Numbered from the stretch's first letter, positions 33,820 to 46,016 are shown. The stretch: 64,000 nucleotides of DNA from Branchiostoma lanceolatum (GCF_035083965.1 NC_089735.1:3839501-3903500); one strand, 5' to 3'. Notes: a model not told the origin generated them from the sequence alone. Program-made: numbers and translations.

Positions 33820-34027
33820 TATAAGCTAGTTCGGAGTTGTTACTACGCATGTGCAGTGTCAAAGGTGAAGGCCCCCGAGACGTGAACAAAGCCAGTCGGG
33901 TGTTGTTATGCAAATCTAGACAGTTGTTATGCAAATCTAGACAACGTCCAGGTGAGCACTGTATACGAGCCGGGGCCTTCACCTTTGACACTGCACATGC
34001 GTAGTAGCAACTCCGAACTAGCTTATA
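33820..34027. mobile_element. Foldback element with two ATGCAAAT octamers in its loop
   Basis: The left arm TATAAGCTAGTTCGGAGTTG... (33820-33876) and right arm (33972-34027) are reverse complements over about 56 bp with one or two differences. The loop has a direct repeat of GTTGTTATGCAAATCTAGAC at about 33902 and 33924, each containing the octamer ATGCAAAT. Confidence 0.8.
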
Positions 34028-34155
34028 GGACCGACGGCTGTTTCGCGGGTTTCTTGAGGGAGGTCAGGGGTCAATTTTTTTGTGCTTGGCGTAAATCCAC
34101 ATTTAGAACAGGTAACAAAGGATTTCCGCCTGGAGGTCGAAAGATCGATCCGTAC

Positions 34156-34317
34156 TACTCTCCAAGCAGAGGAGTGGGTCCGGCAGGTTTTTGACGTGTT
34201 TTTAGGCGTTTTTGTCGGGCTTTCTACTTTGTCATGGTATCTTTATCTCTGCCCGACAAAAACGCCTAAAAACACGTCAAAAACCTGCCGGACCCACTCC
34301 TCTGCTCAGGGAGAGTA
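34156..34317. mobile_element. Foldback MITE with perfect 9-bp target duplication
   Basis: The 162-bp element starts TACTCTCCAAGCAGAGGAGT and ends GCTCAGGGAGAGTA. The arms are almost perfect reverse complements (GGGTCCGGCAGGTTTTTGAC pairs with GTCAAAAACCTGCCGGACCC) around a short loop. It is flanked by GATCCGTAC at 34147-34155 and 34318-34326. Duplications of 9 bp are typical of Mutator-like transposons. Confidence 0.85.
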
Positions 34318-34859
34318 GATCCGTACGTGGTAAATTGAAGAGAAACCATTGTGACTTAACGATCGTTTAAGTTTCGCTGTCTCCACCCTATTTGTACCTC
34401 ACACTTTTTGTGTGCAGAAGAACTACTATGGGAGCAATCATTGATTCTAAAACAGTTTTTCGAAGTCCTTCCGTTTTGATCCCGTTACTTTCCCGGTTGT
34501 TAAATCGTCCTAGTTTCCCTGATGCCAGGTAGTCACAATAACACAATACGTTATACGACACTATTAGATTAAGGGTTATGCGATACTATTAGGTTTTGTA
34601 CACATGCCATTTTCTGTCTGATTTCTAGCTCACAACCAATTCTATCTTAGCCACAAAGTCATCACGTGTTGTTTTCTATACATCCAATGATCTTGTTTTA
34701 TTTTTCTTCCCTGAAGTCCAGTGAAGCCACTTGGAGAGAGGACAGACTGGACACGTGACAAGCTGAAGATGTTTCTTGTTATTCTTTTTGTTACTTTAAA
34801 ACAGACTTTTAATTACCTTTTCATGTTGAGCGACGTCGCTGCTTTCCGTTATGGATTCC

Positions 34860-35060
34860 GTGGACCCAGAGGGCAGAGGTTCGAGTCCCGATCGTCATGA
34901 CGGTTCAGGGTTGCATTCGTCATTTCGGATGGTGACATAAAGCCGTGGGAGCCTCAGGCGTCAAATCTATGCACGTTAAGAACCCACCACACTTATCGAG
35001 AAGAGTAGGGGTGACCCGCTGTACATAGATTAGGTGTCGAAAAAGCGCGGTGTCAGGTCT
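34860..35060 (+). mobile_element. Decayed tRNA-derived SINE
   Basis: B-box GGTTCGAGTCCC at 34879 is followed by GTTAAGAACCCACCACACTT and ATCGAGAAGAGTAGGGGT, the body of the SINE at 20650-21035. The head is degenerate. Confidence 0.65.
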
Positions 35061-35417
35061 GATTGGCAGACCCTAACTTTTCGTATTTTCAAACCAAATA
35101 TGTCATCTTTCAATTTGCCGCTAGAGGACGCTGTGAGTAGATGTCTATCGCCTATGGTATGTTATTCCAAGGAGTTAAATCCCCCTGGATACAGATCGTC
35201 TTGAGCTACTCATACAAAACTAAGATTTCATGCCAGCTTTTCCGTCCAGCAGCTATTACTTATCAGTCTTTAACACTGCTGCATCTGCCCGGGGTATTTT
35301 TTAAGACCTTTTTTTTTTGGCTGAATCAGCTGGAAAAGGTCACGTATAGGACCGTCACTCTGACATTGTTGATCTTTTTACCTTCACCGAGAAGGTTAAT
35401 TGTTTTGGGCAGCGTTT

Positions 35418-35481
35418 GTATGTGTGTGTTTGTGTATATGTGTGCGTGTGTGTGTGTGTGCGTGTGCGTGTGTGTGTGTGT
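35418..35481 (+). repeat. (TG)n-rich microsatellite
   Basis: TG/CG dinucleotide-rich tract. The Cys/Val-repeat ORF 35141-35515 and its antisense His/Thr ORF cross it and are artefacts. Confidence 0.9.
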
Positions 35482-36929
35482 AACTAAAGAAGGCTTGGTC
35501 TTGATACGTTGGTAGGTCTTGATGAGACCTGGAGATGATTTTTTTCAGATTATATGCTGTTTTCGTGCTGATACTGTTTATTAAAAGTCTAAATGTTGTC
35601 ATGGCTTCTCTTTTTAAAGGGAAATTCAAAATGTGTTCAAAATTCAAGCCATCACGGGAGGGATCAGAAAACAGCAGATCATCGGGGAAAAAATCCTGGC
35701 AATATCACAGCGCCGGACGCAAAGCTGCTTTTCGAAGCACTTTTTTTTCTTTTCATTTGTAAAACTATGAACCATTGAGTCTTCCATGATTGTTTCAATA
35801 ACGTTCGTTACGGAATGGCTCCTCTATTCTAAACTTTAAGAGATCAACGTATCAACATTAATCTGTTTGCAATGCTCTTTCTTTAGAAAAGTTTCCAGTG
35901 ATCGTATTTTTCTTGTCGTCACCGTCGTCATATTCAAGATTCGTATCATAATCCTAGGCCTACCCTTACGCAGAACGGTGGCTTTCCTTGAACCTTGGCT
36001 TTCACTGGGTCTTTAGTAACCAGCGATTTCGCAAGACTGGCATCCCGTCATTTAAGTGTTTATATGAATTATCCCGCAGCTTTGCGCGTGTTTCCAAGAG
36101 GGTCTGCATGGGGGAATCCAGACAACGGTAAATTTAGGAGGACGGAAACTCCTAACGGTAATTTCAGGAGGCTAAGCAACGGCCAACGGAAAATTGACCG
36201 TTTTGGGGGACGACGTCATTAGATGGTTTCTATGTGTATCCATGGGTTGTCTGGCGAAACTAGGCTGCGAATACCGACACAACCGGACGGTCCGTTGTGA
36301 CTATTGGGCAATCTGGCGTTCGACTACGCGATACGAAGAACTTGTCAATGAAGAAGTTTATTGCAAGTTCATGCCCGTGGGCTAATTGCAAATACATGGT
36401 AAAAACATAGAGAAAAACATACATGCGTCAGTAAACTGTGTCTGACTTTGTTGTAACAATAGGCTACTGGTACTAAATACAATTGTTGGCTATATCTAAA
36501 CTAGCTGGGTTTGACTTCTTATAACGCTTAACGACAAATTCAGGATAACCAATAACGTGAGATTAAAGCGACCAAATATGCTTCACAAAGAATTTACCAA
36601 CAACTTGAATTAGACTACTATACCTCATTCAATATACCCCATGATGGATTTCGATGAACTTTCCAAATTCAAAGCGCTAGCCCACTACATTGTAACTCAT
36701 CAATTCCCTCAAATTCGTCGGAAAGTTCCTTGAAATCCATCCTCAGGAAAGCCAGCTTGAAAAGCACTATTCGTTTTGGTTGGGAAATTTAGAACGTGAA
36801 TTCAAGCATCAGGTGAGAAGCTGTCAGCACGGCGCAAGTTACAAAAGACGGGACATCCCAGAAATATGCCGGACTTATGGGGTAACATTATATTTAGTAT
36901 AGTAAAGTAGGATTTTCAATTTCTATCTC

Positions 36930-37095
36930 CATGAAAAATGGAGATATAGTTTTGGGTCTGTCTGTGTGTATGTTTGTGTTTCCGCACTTCTGTAGTCAGC
37001 ATAACCCAAGAACCTCATGATGGATTACGATGATATTTAGTATGTGGACGGGAGTTGTGAAGCCGAAATTCATGGTCGATTTTGGTCCCCCTGGT
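36930..37095 (+). mobile_element. Dispersed repeat, third copy (TATCTCCATGAAAA... family)
   Basis: TATCTCCATGAAAAATGGAG leads to GTAGTCAGCATAACCCAAGA and TGGTCCCCCTGGTATATAAC, matching the copies at 14360-14530 and 31660-31870 in the same orientation. Confidence 0.7.
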
Positions 37096-38009
37096 ATATA
37101 ACCTTGGTTCTGCAGCACAACTTCCATTTTTGTATCTTTTGACCTGGATATGCTGTGGTCTTGATTTGTCGGTGGCAGATAGCTTGCTCTGGAACTGCAG
37201 TGGCGTTATTGTGAAAATCTTCTAACGAGAATGACTGAACAAAGGGACGACAGATTTCCACGATATTTTTGTATAGCTTTCCTGAATTATAGAACATCTC
37301 GTTTCGCCTCACGAAGAAAGGCATGCAGACCCCCCTTCCAACACTCACCAATTTGTTTGAGAGAAGACGAGTTCCCGTGATGTCACACCAACAGACGTGC
37401 CCTCCAGGCAAGCCGCCCAACAAAAGGGCGCCAGGCTATGATTAGTCAGTAATACCCCCTAAGAATGTCGATTACATGAAATCTACACGCATCATGCTCT
37501 GATTCAAATCCCAGCCATTCTTATCGACTAGCGCACCTTAACTCCACCATTCACGCCACCACGTCTTCCAAAATAAGCAGTAATTTAAGGATACAAAAAG
37601 GCTGAGGAAAAGATCGTTTGGTCTTACCGTCTGCGTCAAGAAGGCGACAAAAATAGCAACAATCTTTCCGCGCAAAGTGCGAAACGTTTTTGTACAAGGC
37701 TGAAAATAAGACTAGGTGTAAATCTGCATTCTGTGTGCTTACTATGCGGAAACATTCCTCTGTGTTTTTTCAGCTGTCTCTGAATGTCTTTCTGGTCATC
37801 CAGGTCACACCTACTTTTAGATAAGCCGTATTTTCTGTGGTTAACATACCTTCAATATTAGTATTTAGAGACAACAATCTCTTATCTTGAGTTGAAGTCC
37901 CTGGCATTTTGTTTTTGTTTGAGAATAAATGTTTGAAGAAATAAATGAATTAAGTTGTCAACGCTGTTATGGAATAGTGACCTGGTAAAGATAATGTGTA
38001 AATGTATAA

Positions 38010-38255
38010 AGGTAGGTACAGGTAAAGGTAGTCTACTTCCATTGCCTTTTAGAGGCTATAGAGACAGTGGGCTGTTATCCACTGTGTCCAGGCCAGGGCA
38101 CGGTACTGGAAGGAGGAGCCGATCTCTTTCCTTCCACCACATTCTATCATTTATACCTCCTCAACCAAAGTCAGGTACCCATTTTTGCACCAGGGTGGAG
38201 TGAGGAAAGTCATTTAATGTGTCTTTCCCAAGGACATAACGTCTAGTCAGGAATG
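38010..38255 (-). mobile_element. SINE-like repeat, reverse orientation
   Basis: Matches the minus-strand SINE at 18990-19300 (AGAGGCTATAGAGACAGTGG; GTGAGGAAAGTCATTTAATG) and, reversed, the plus-strand copy at 61855-62095. Followed by a T/G homopolymer junction at about 38270-38290. Confidence 0.7.
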
Positions 38256-38924
38256 CCAAGAATTTAATTTTTTTTTGGGGGGGGGGGGGAATTTAGTGGA
38301 TCTTTCTAGTAAACATACCATTAAAAGTTTAACTCCTCGAATAGTTAAAAAAGTGTTCTACTAGAGAAAAAAACAGTACTAAATGTTGCAAATACACGTG
38401 TAAAACGCTGAAGCTGAGGCGGATCCTTGCATCTGCTTGGATATTAGGGAAAAAAAACTTAGCATTACCAGCCGCCGAGCGAAGCCTAAGAAGTAATCTA
38501 AACTTTTTATCAATAATCGAAACTCCATCCAGGTTTTATTACAGCACGGTTGAAGGAAAGCAGCGGAGCATGCCGATGCAGGAACCCAGCACATCAAACT
38601 GACAATCTCCCACATCAGTTCCACTATCTATCGACGTTTAGATTGGGCCAAATCAGCGTGAATTACCTTGATTACGGTGGTGCAGCAATGGGCTCACAAA
38701 CTACCCTGATCCCCAACATCACCATTAACATTGATCGAGGATGAAATAACATGTCCAACATACGGATGAAGTGCGGTCATGACCTTTCGCGTTTGAAGTT
38801 AGAAGATTCGCTAACTGTGGAGCAATCGTTACAGGATACCAGACATTTTGTGTCTATGATCTCCCTCTAACTCAACTAGTACCAGCCTCACAGTTGAGCT
38901 CTTGGTTCCAATTAGTTGGTAAAT

Positions 38925-39075
38925 GGGAGACCCTGGTTCAATCCTGGGACAGGGCATCTCGGTTGGGCCTGCACCCGTCTTTCGGAAGGGACGTGAAATG
39001 GGGGTCCCATATTTGAGGAGGTGCCTCGAGCACGTAAAAGGGGAAGGGCTAGCAACCTCTAGCAACCTCATCAGC
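38925..39075 (+). mobile_element. SINE-like repeat (CTGCACCCGTCTTTCGGAAG family)
   Basis: Contains GGTTGGGCCTGCACCCGTCT, GGAAGGGACGTGAAATGGGG, TTGAGGAGGTGCCTCGAGCA and GGGGAAGGGCTAGCAACC. Copies with the same order: 39775-39950 (minus), 50885-51015, 51715-51805 and 63090-63285. Confidence 0.7.
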
Positions 39076-39774
39076 ATCATGTATAGAGCGTTTTCACTTG
39101 ACACCAACATGGAGGTGGACGAGGCTATTTTTTGGCATTTCGGTGAATCGTAGCTCAAGCGTTTCTAGAGATCTCCTGACCATCTGAAATAAGCTTTAAA
39201 GTGTATATATATATATATACCTCACAGAAGACGCTACTAAGAGACTACATAAAATCTTGAGACTCATTGAAATGCGCTAAATGCAAATGAGGGACACCAA
39301 TATGACAGCACCTTCCTGAATCGTCGGTACGGAGAGTGAGAGAAAACACAGCACTTTTTCATCCCGTGTTTATTGACGTGTTTGTCCTTTGTTCCGTACA
39401 AAGGGTCGTAGACGACTATATTAACCAAACAGATGGCACAATCAGGGTTCCTTCGATTCGCTGTGAAAGTAAATGGGACGAATCTTGTGATGTTCTTCGG
39501 AGTCAAAAACCAATTCAAACAGAGCAGTTTCTTCTCCAAGCGTGACGCATTCTTCCCGGTCGCCGTGATAGGTTTTATGAAGAGAACATATTGTATGCTG
39601 CTCGTCTAAAACGATGGCTCCTAATAAAGTAGCTGGCCGGTGCTAAAAACACATCGATAGTCAATCTCTAAGACGTGCGTATTATGGGTAAATATTTCTA
39701 GCTTCTTTCGGATATTGAAGTTGAATAGGTGTATTCTTCCTTCGGTTATTGAGACCCCGTAGAACCTAGTGGCA

Positions 39775-39950
39775 CAAAGGGCAGCAAGTTTCCTTGCCAT
39801 TTCAGTAGCAGGGTACATTTTTCAGGGAGGGGTCGCTAGCCCTTCCTATATGCTCGAGACACGTCCTCAATGGACCCCCGTTTCGTCCCTTCCGAAAAAC
39901 GGGTGCAGCCCCACACGAAATGTCTTGAACCAGGGTATCCCAGTTACCGA
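39775..39950 (-). mobile_element. SINE-like repeat, reverse copy
   Basis: The reverse complement reads GGTTCAAGACATTTCG..., GGGCTGCACCCGTTTTTCGG, AGGGGTCCATTGAGGACG, GGGCTAGCGACC, then the AAATGGCAAGGAAACTTGCT terminus shared with 13480-13620 and 63090-63285. Confidence 0.7.
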
Positions 39951-39952
39951 AT

Positions 39953-40102
39953 ACTGTAAATGCAGAAATGTTCGCGATGGTTTTATGTCGGTGTTTCTGT
40001 AGCGCTACTATTGTTTCAAACGCGAACTTAAAACCACCGCGAACACTCCGTTTCCTCCCTACCGCGAAATTAAAACCACGCAAACTTAAATGCATTTACA
40101 GT
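39953..40102. mobile_element. Foldback MITE (TACTGTAAATGCAGAAATGT termini)
   Basis: The left end TACTGTAAATGCAGAAATGT and the right end AACTTAAATGCATTTACAGTA are near inverse. The interior has CGCGAACTTAAAACCACCGC. The family recurs at about 600-680, 7868-7950, 23342-23535, 52250-52380, 52402-52611, 57618-57655 and 63501-63713, some as single arms. Confidence 0.8.
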
Positions 40103-40959
40103 AATTTGAACCAGGAGATCAAATCAACGGTGAGGCTGCTACCACAGCTGATGGGGACATCCTTAAATGCATTCTTAGCGTAACGTCATTGTTGTAATTT
40201 TTGTATTGCCCCGTTAGAAATCAATAAAGTTGTCAAATGAATTTCTAAGACTTTTCCGTACGACATCGATCCTAAAGTATTGATTCTTCGAAATAGCAGT
40301 TTCCCCAGACACTGATCACCTGGTTTATTACTAATACAAGAGTATCGATTGATTGATCAGTTTACGCCCATTGTCCAGAGCCAACTAGCGTATACAGGGA
40401 TGTATTACGCATGAAAGGTTATAAGTTCAAAAGTAATTGTATTGGCCCCTTTTCTTTCTTGATCTTTTGGCTACTCATCAAGAACGCGTGGTACAAGACT
40501 TTATCTCCACTACGTATTGTTTGCTTGTTTCTTGCTGTTGCTTCTGTATCAATATCAATATCTGTATCTGTATCGGTGGTCTAAGCGCCCTTCGGCGTAA
40601 CACACCAGCTTTGCACAACAATGTACCATTGCCAATACAAAACAGAATAAAACGTCCAACATCCAATTATTTATTAGAAAAGTACATGTAGTACATTGTG
40701 TAATAAAGATATGAAAAATCACGCAGACAAACTGCCTGAGATAGATAGCAACGTACTGCGTAATGTCTGTGCTTTACTGTGATAAAACAAAGAATTATTT
40801 TTAAGTGCTTAGCCTATATCTTACCATAGATGTAATCAGCTGACTGTGCTCACATGTGCAGAGCAGTTTTAATACGGCACGCAGCCTGCCATGCCGCCAG
40901 CACGTAAAAGGCCACTGGAGTAATCTAACATTTATCAATGCAAACGGCCATTATCCGAG

Positions 40960-41403
40960 CAGCCGGTTGGGCCCGTGATTCAAACCGGCAGGGCGAACTT
41001 AGCACGCGCCGGACGTGAACAAACGTCGGGCTACCCTCCCTCCCTAGTGCAGACCTAGGGCGGGGCACGACGAGGGACGTCTCCTGTCACACACCTGCCG
41101 TGTACACCTGTCCTTACGTCACGCAGGGAGCAGAGACGCTCGGAATGCCGCCCTCCGGGCAACTCAAGCCGCAACTCACGCAGCAACATTCCGCCACATT
41201 GTAGCGTTTCCACTGTTTCCGTGCCGGGCGGACTGGAATAGCAGAAGAGGTCGGGCAACCAGACGCGTAACAACGGATGGTCTCTCTACTAGAACAGACT
41301 GCGGACTAGAACATTTCTTCTGTTGGAGTGTACTACCCATGGGCTCTACAATACTTCCATAGTCGTCAGTCGTTGGCTGAGCGGACTCTACAAGAGAAGT
41401 GAG
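40960..41403 (+). promoter_or_regulatory. GC-rich promoter region and non-coding 5' exon of the 41624 gene
   Basis: CpG- and GC-rich DNA in an otherwise AT-rich neighbourhood. A candidate 5' exon ends at 41403 with the donor GAG|GTATGT, and an acceptor (TTCAG at 41589-41593) precedes the ORF. No TATA box is evident. Inference from composition and splice-site pairing; the transcription start is not located. Confidence 0.45.
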
Positions 41404-41623
41404 GTATGTTGTACTACGTGCATCTGTTCTCATGTTGGAAACTTTGAATGCACCGCATGCATGTTTTCATTGATGTATTTCAATTTGTAGTAGTAATGCC
41501 ACTTGGTCGTGACCTTCATTAGTATCGTGTAGTGAGTGCAGCGGGTTACATGTATGATTGATACAGTGTTTTTCTGTTTGTGTGTGTGTTCAGTTTTTAG
41601 GTCGACTTTAGGAAGACACCACG

Positions 41624-42052
41624 ATGGTACAGCTCTTCTACTACGAGAATCTCGGGGCAGAGTGCCGCAAGCTCCTGGCCAAGACGGACTACCCGGTAAA
41701 GGTCGTGTTGTTCCCGTACGAGGGCTGGGCCGCCTCGGCTCTGCGCGTGACCTGGACCCTCAAGTTGCACAAGTGGAGCCGGTCCCGCTGCAAGGTGGTC
41801 GAGTTGAAGTGCGGGAGTCGCATGGCGTCCACAGTCGCGAAGGTTACGGAGTTCGCCAAGGGGTACATGTCCATCCGGGGGAGATTCAAAGGCGCCAAGG
41901 ACCCTGACTTTGAGCTGTGTTTGACGTCGCACGTTTCCAATGCGGACTTCCGGGACGGGTACTTGCTGACGGGGACGCTTGAGAGGGGGGATCGCGCCGA
42001 GGGCAGAATGGAGCTTACCCACTTCGCCATGGTGCGGAGAGACCCGTACTGA
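41624..42052 (+). CDS. Uncharacterised protein, 142 aa, single coding exon
   Basis: The start context CACCACGATGG is a strong Kozak match and the TGA is at 42050-42052. Third codon positions are strongly G/C throughout, which supports this frame over the antisense (41597-42286) and shifted (41536-41907) ORFs. The product is basic in its middle (TLKLHKWSRSRCKVVELKCG, about residues 45-64) with hydrophobic, strand-like segments, no signal peptide and no transmembrane helix. It begins MVQLFYYENLGAECRKLL and ends FAMVRRDPY. I do not recognise a family. A 5' intron in the UTR and an AATAAA at 43626-43631 would make a short transcript with a 3'UTR of about 1.6 kb. It could be lineage-specific. Moderately sure it is a real gene; function unknown. 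Confidence 0.6.
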   Translation: MVQLFYYENLGAECRKLLAKTDYPVKVVLFPYEGWAASALRVTWTLKLHKWSRSRCKVVELKCGSRMASTVAKVTEFAKGYMSIRGRFKGAKDPDFELCLTSHVSNADFRDGYLLTGTLERGDRAEGRMELTHFAMVRRDPY

Positions 42053-43625
42053 GAACGCGGCGCGAGCGGAAATAGTCCTGACCAAGACCGAGAACAGGCA
42101 ACGAGGAAGGCCGAAGCTCTGATCGTGACCCGGAGGTAGCAATATGATAGATACGTTATCCCACAAATACATCGCAAAGACAAGCTTTCCGTGTCCCAAT
42201 CGCAAGATACCTTCCTCTGTTTTAGAAGCAATGTTTAGAATTTCTCCGGGCTGAATCATTGCAGATATGCTGAGCAGCGTCGCCACAATGGCTACAGATG
42301 TAACGTTAGGTACTTGCCCGATGATACCACCTTTTTTACACGAGCTTTGCTAGTCTCTGTTAGACGCATCTGTCCTCAATATTTAACAGCACCACAGCTA
42401 AATCGCTAGACTTTAAAATAATAGTCATGTAGCACTGCGATAGTACCTCAGGTACAAATAGAATATATCAAAAGCCCATACGGCGTACAAGATTGCTTCC
42501 TTTGTGCGTACAAACCCCGTTGAACCAATAATCAGTGCAGACGCATAAACGCGGAGCTTAGCTCGAGTATCTGGTCTTTGTCAACCGGCGCCTGCCGCAG
42601 CTCCTATAGAAATTCGATGATATCAGTGCGGTGCTTAACTGAAGCGTTCCCAGGCTGTACGTCAAAACTTGACGCTGAAAAATGTGCCGATAGCAGGCAA
42701 TGAAACGTCGCGAACAGTCTGGACGTGTGCGTGCAGTCATTTCAAGCCGCATATTTATATCTGCCAATAATCGGGATATGAATTTTCCTTTGTGCGTGTG
42801 CATCATGTCACCAGAGACATGCATTGCCTTTTAATATTGACGAGCCAATAATTGAGTTTGTGTTTCAAATCATCCTGATGTATTCCTAATTGGAATTTAT
42901 GACCCTCATTTAACCGCCGCCATTTTTTTCTGTCCTTAAATGCATAAAACCATACTTCATATCCCTGTCTGCTATTTGACGAAACATGTTCATTATTATT
43001 GTATGAATCCAGCGCCCTTCTGAGATTATAATCGTGAAAGCATATCGTAGAGCACCAATCAGACCTCCCCACCCGATATGATGTGGGCCGCGGGTGAACT
43101 CCCTGGGTGACTGTGACGGATCGCCGTCGTTACAGAAACAATTTGGGAGCGACCGATAAAAAGGTTGGCTCGCGCTGCGCCGACCTATGCGCACTGCAGC
43201 TATGTAGGACGCTATCTACGGAGGAATTTGTAACCTAGGGTAGATTTACTAGCAGATTTAAGACCCCTTGGCGACGTAACTGCCATCAAAATCCTATTAA
43301 GTACCAACCATTTCACCAAATTACTTCCCGCCTTCACATCACTGTTCGGTTTAACATTGTCAGGCTGGGAAATATATCCACACGCCCTCCTCGTGAACAT
43401 GTAGTTCCGACTGAACTGATGACTATGAAATATGCAGCAGTCCCTCTGGTAGGGACCGAAGACGAACGTTATATGTAATATAATGTGAAATGGAAATGTT
43501 ATATCATTTCAACAGTGCGTCTATGTGCGTTAAAATGCTAGATGATATTAGTACATTTGTGTGTGTGTGTATTGTTCATGTTTTTTTTATGCTGTACATC
43601 GCTGGCGAGTTTGTCTATATCGATG

Positions 43626-43631
43626 AATAAA
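43626..43631 (+). other. Candidate poly(A) signal for the 41624 gene
   Basis: AATAAA in GATGAATAAAACAAC, about 1.57 kb after the stop at 42052. No closer canonical hexamer on the plus strand was noticed. Confidence 0.4.
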
Positions 43632-46015
43632 ACAACAGCCGTGGAAGCGTTGATCAATGTTCTTGTTTTTTGCAAGCAGCGTGCCGTAACTTCGGGCTAA
43701 TGGGTTTTTCTAACATTGATGAGGTACCTTATATTTAAAGATCGGTTAGTATAGGGGAGGGTGTATGCAGCGCGGCGTCGCTGGCCGATCGATACCGACT
43801 CGGCGGTTGCCTTCCAATTACGAGGAAGTCTTAGAACAGAGACAAACGGCGATGGGAACTTCTTGAAGATTGGGGTCGATTTTATAATGATGAGTTGAAC
43901 AAACGGTGCCTAAGACCAGCATATTGGTGTGTGGAATAAATCGCACTGAGCTAGTATAGAATAGACTAGAATGAAACAAAATAAAATAGAGCGAAATAGA
44001 ACAAATGAAATAAGTCAAAACAGAATGAAGTAGAATAAAATAAGATCATGAAATTATTTATTAGCTAGCTGCTGATTGATTTTTTAATCATTTTCCGCAT
44101 TCATTTGGGGGTGTTTGAGTATTCAACCTTCATCGACATGTTTGAATATTTACTTCAAAATTAAGCCGAATTTATGTTGAATTTACGTGTAAGGAATTAC
44201 AACGTAATGGACATTTGCGAGGCCGCAGTTATTTTACTACAACAAATGATACACAGCACAGCTGGAGATTGAAACCAGTCCTCTGACCGAGGATGCAGCA
44301 ATATAATGTTCGTCCAATATAATAACGTACAGGTTCAGGTTAGGGAACGAAGGGTTAAAATGTGTCTATACCTTAAAGTTTATTTTCCCATTGTTAATCT
44401 GTACCGGTCACTTGTTTTGTAACTAACGCTTGTACATGCGCAAACTGCTAGTCATCTCGTTTATACCAGGCTAAGCAGACATGAAGAAGAAGAATAATGT
44501 GGATTTTTGCTTATTATATGCTAAGAAGAAATTTCCACCGCAACATCGAGAAGAAAAAAAACAGTCCCTTTGGTAACAGAGTATGTAATCAGTAAATGAA
44601 AGGTAATGTTATCAGATGCCTCAGAAGAAACATAACGTATCTTTTCCGTAATTTTCCATACGTTTTTCAGCCATAAAATATCTGTGAATGCAGTACACGT
44701 ATAACGTATGGACATACACATTCATACAACCGTCTAGAATTTTTCCATCAACAGAGGATAAAGTTTTTGGGGCTACTTGCAATTGCGTTTGCTGTTAAAG
44801 TTCACAATCTGTATTCACGTCCGCGTAACGGAGAAGTGGTATCGATTGGAGGTAACGTTATGGAAGCACATATGAAGTTTTCTCGTGTCAAGAACGCCGT
44901 GTTCAATTCCAACACGCTTGCCTGCACCTCTCCAGTCAGGTCTGAAACTCCGCGAATTAAATCTCCCAACCGTGTCGTTATGCGCTGGGAGTAGTGACTG
45001 TAGCTTCTCAGTTCTGTGGCGATGCCTAAAAATGCACGGCGACAGCAGAAAAATGGATTGGTGAAAACATCTCAAAGGTCATTCAAGGATACAGTTGATA
45101 TCATAAATTCTAAGACGTCAAGTTTTTTATGTAAGGCACGTTAACAATATACAATACAAAAAGTCAATATTTTCAGAGAGTAAACTCTTATTCTTGTCCC
45201 TGTGGCACGTTTATTTTCCACATCCCCAGTCAGATACGTCTAGTAGAGATACTGATCCACTGTCTTTGTATTTCTTTCTTCTCTAAAATCAATGGAGAAA
45301 TACGGAATGTTTGAAATAACCAATTGTTTTTTATTCACACACACATTAGCCCCCAACATAACAATACATTTACAATTGCACAAATTTTCACAATTACATA
45401 TTGTTGCAGACCATTCCCACTGGCTTTTTGGCTAGGGTTTGCTTGCTTTCAACAACTTTTTGAAACTAGTGTTTTATCCCCTCTGGATTTTCTGTGAAAT
45501 AACCATGTTTTGAAAGTGTCATATCATGAATGTATAATCCATGTGAATAACGACAGCTAATGACAGCTCTTTCTACCCTGCGGACCTTGATAATTCATAT
45601 ATTCATTTTATTCATACGTACATTGATATAAATCTTTCTGAGAACTGATCATTCAGTTGTTTCAACATCAGTCCAATTACTAAGAAAAGATTTTATAATG
45701 TAAATGAATCTATCTATAGATGTATGCTTATCAAAAGCAGAGGTAGGGAGATCGGGAGTAGCCTTGAATCCAAATCTAAGTACTGTAGCTGCCAGGGCTC
45801 TTCGTCCTTCTATGCGGGTAGAGAGACTTAGCAGTTATGGTAGGTTTGGATAGCCTCTACCAGGCCCCGCGGGATGGCTCTGGAGCCTGGTAGAAGCTAG
45901 GTTTAGATACCAGGCTAGATTTCATCGTTCTGATGAAATTTGTAAGCTTCTCACGTCCCAACTGTCATTCTGAATGAACGTTTACAACTTTTCCAAAAGA
46001 GGCCTTCGTGAGCGA
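43632..46015. other. Intergenic stretch with no confident gene
   Basis: AT-rich DNA. The ORF at 44767-44994 (75 codons) has no recognisable similarity or splice support. A small inverted repeat (AGCCTCTACCAGGC / GCCTGGTAGAAGCT) lies at about 45852-45898. Nothing else was recognised. Confidence 0.45.
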
Positions 46016-46016
46016 A

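Larger units (their letters stand above)
35490..40950. other. Repeat-rich intergenic region, no confident gene
   Basis: Holds the dispersed repeat at 36930-37095, a reversed SINE at 38010-38255, SINE-like copies at 38925-39075 (plus) and 39775-39950 (minus), a foldback at 39953-40102, a short (TA)n tract near 39206-39219, and the dispersed repeat at 40560-40625. Short ORFs (for example 35995-36222, 39336-39545) show no family resemblance and no splice support. Confidence 0.5.

Noticed and set aside
35141..35647. Cys/Val-repeat ORF and its antisense His/Thr ORF
   Set aside because: They cross a (TG)n-rich microsatellite and have no splice or domain support.
41597..42286. 229-codon antisense ORF opposite the 41624 gene
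   Set aside because: It is the low-information mirror of a GC-biased coding strand. The plus frame has the strong Kozak start and an upstream intron; the minus ORF has neither.
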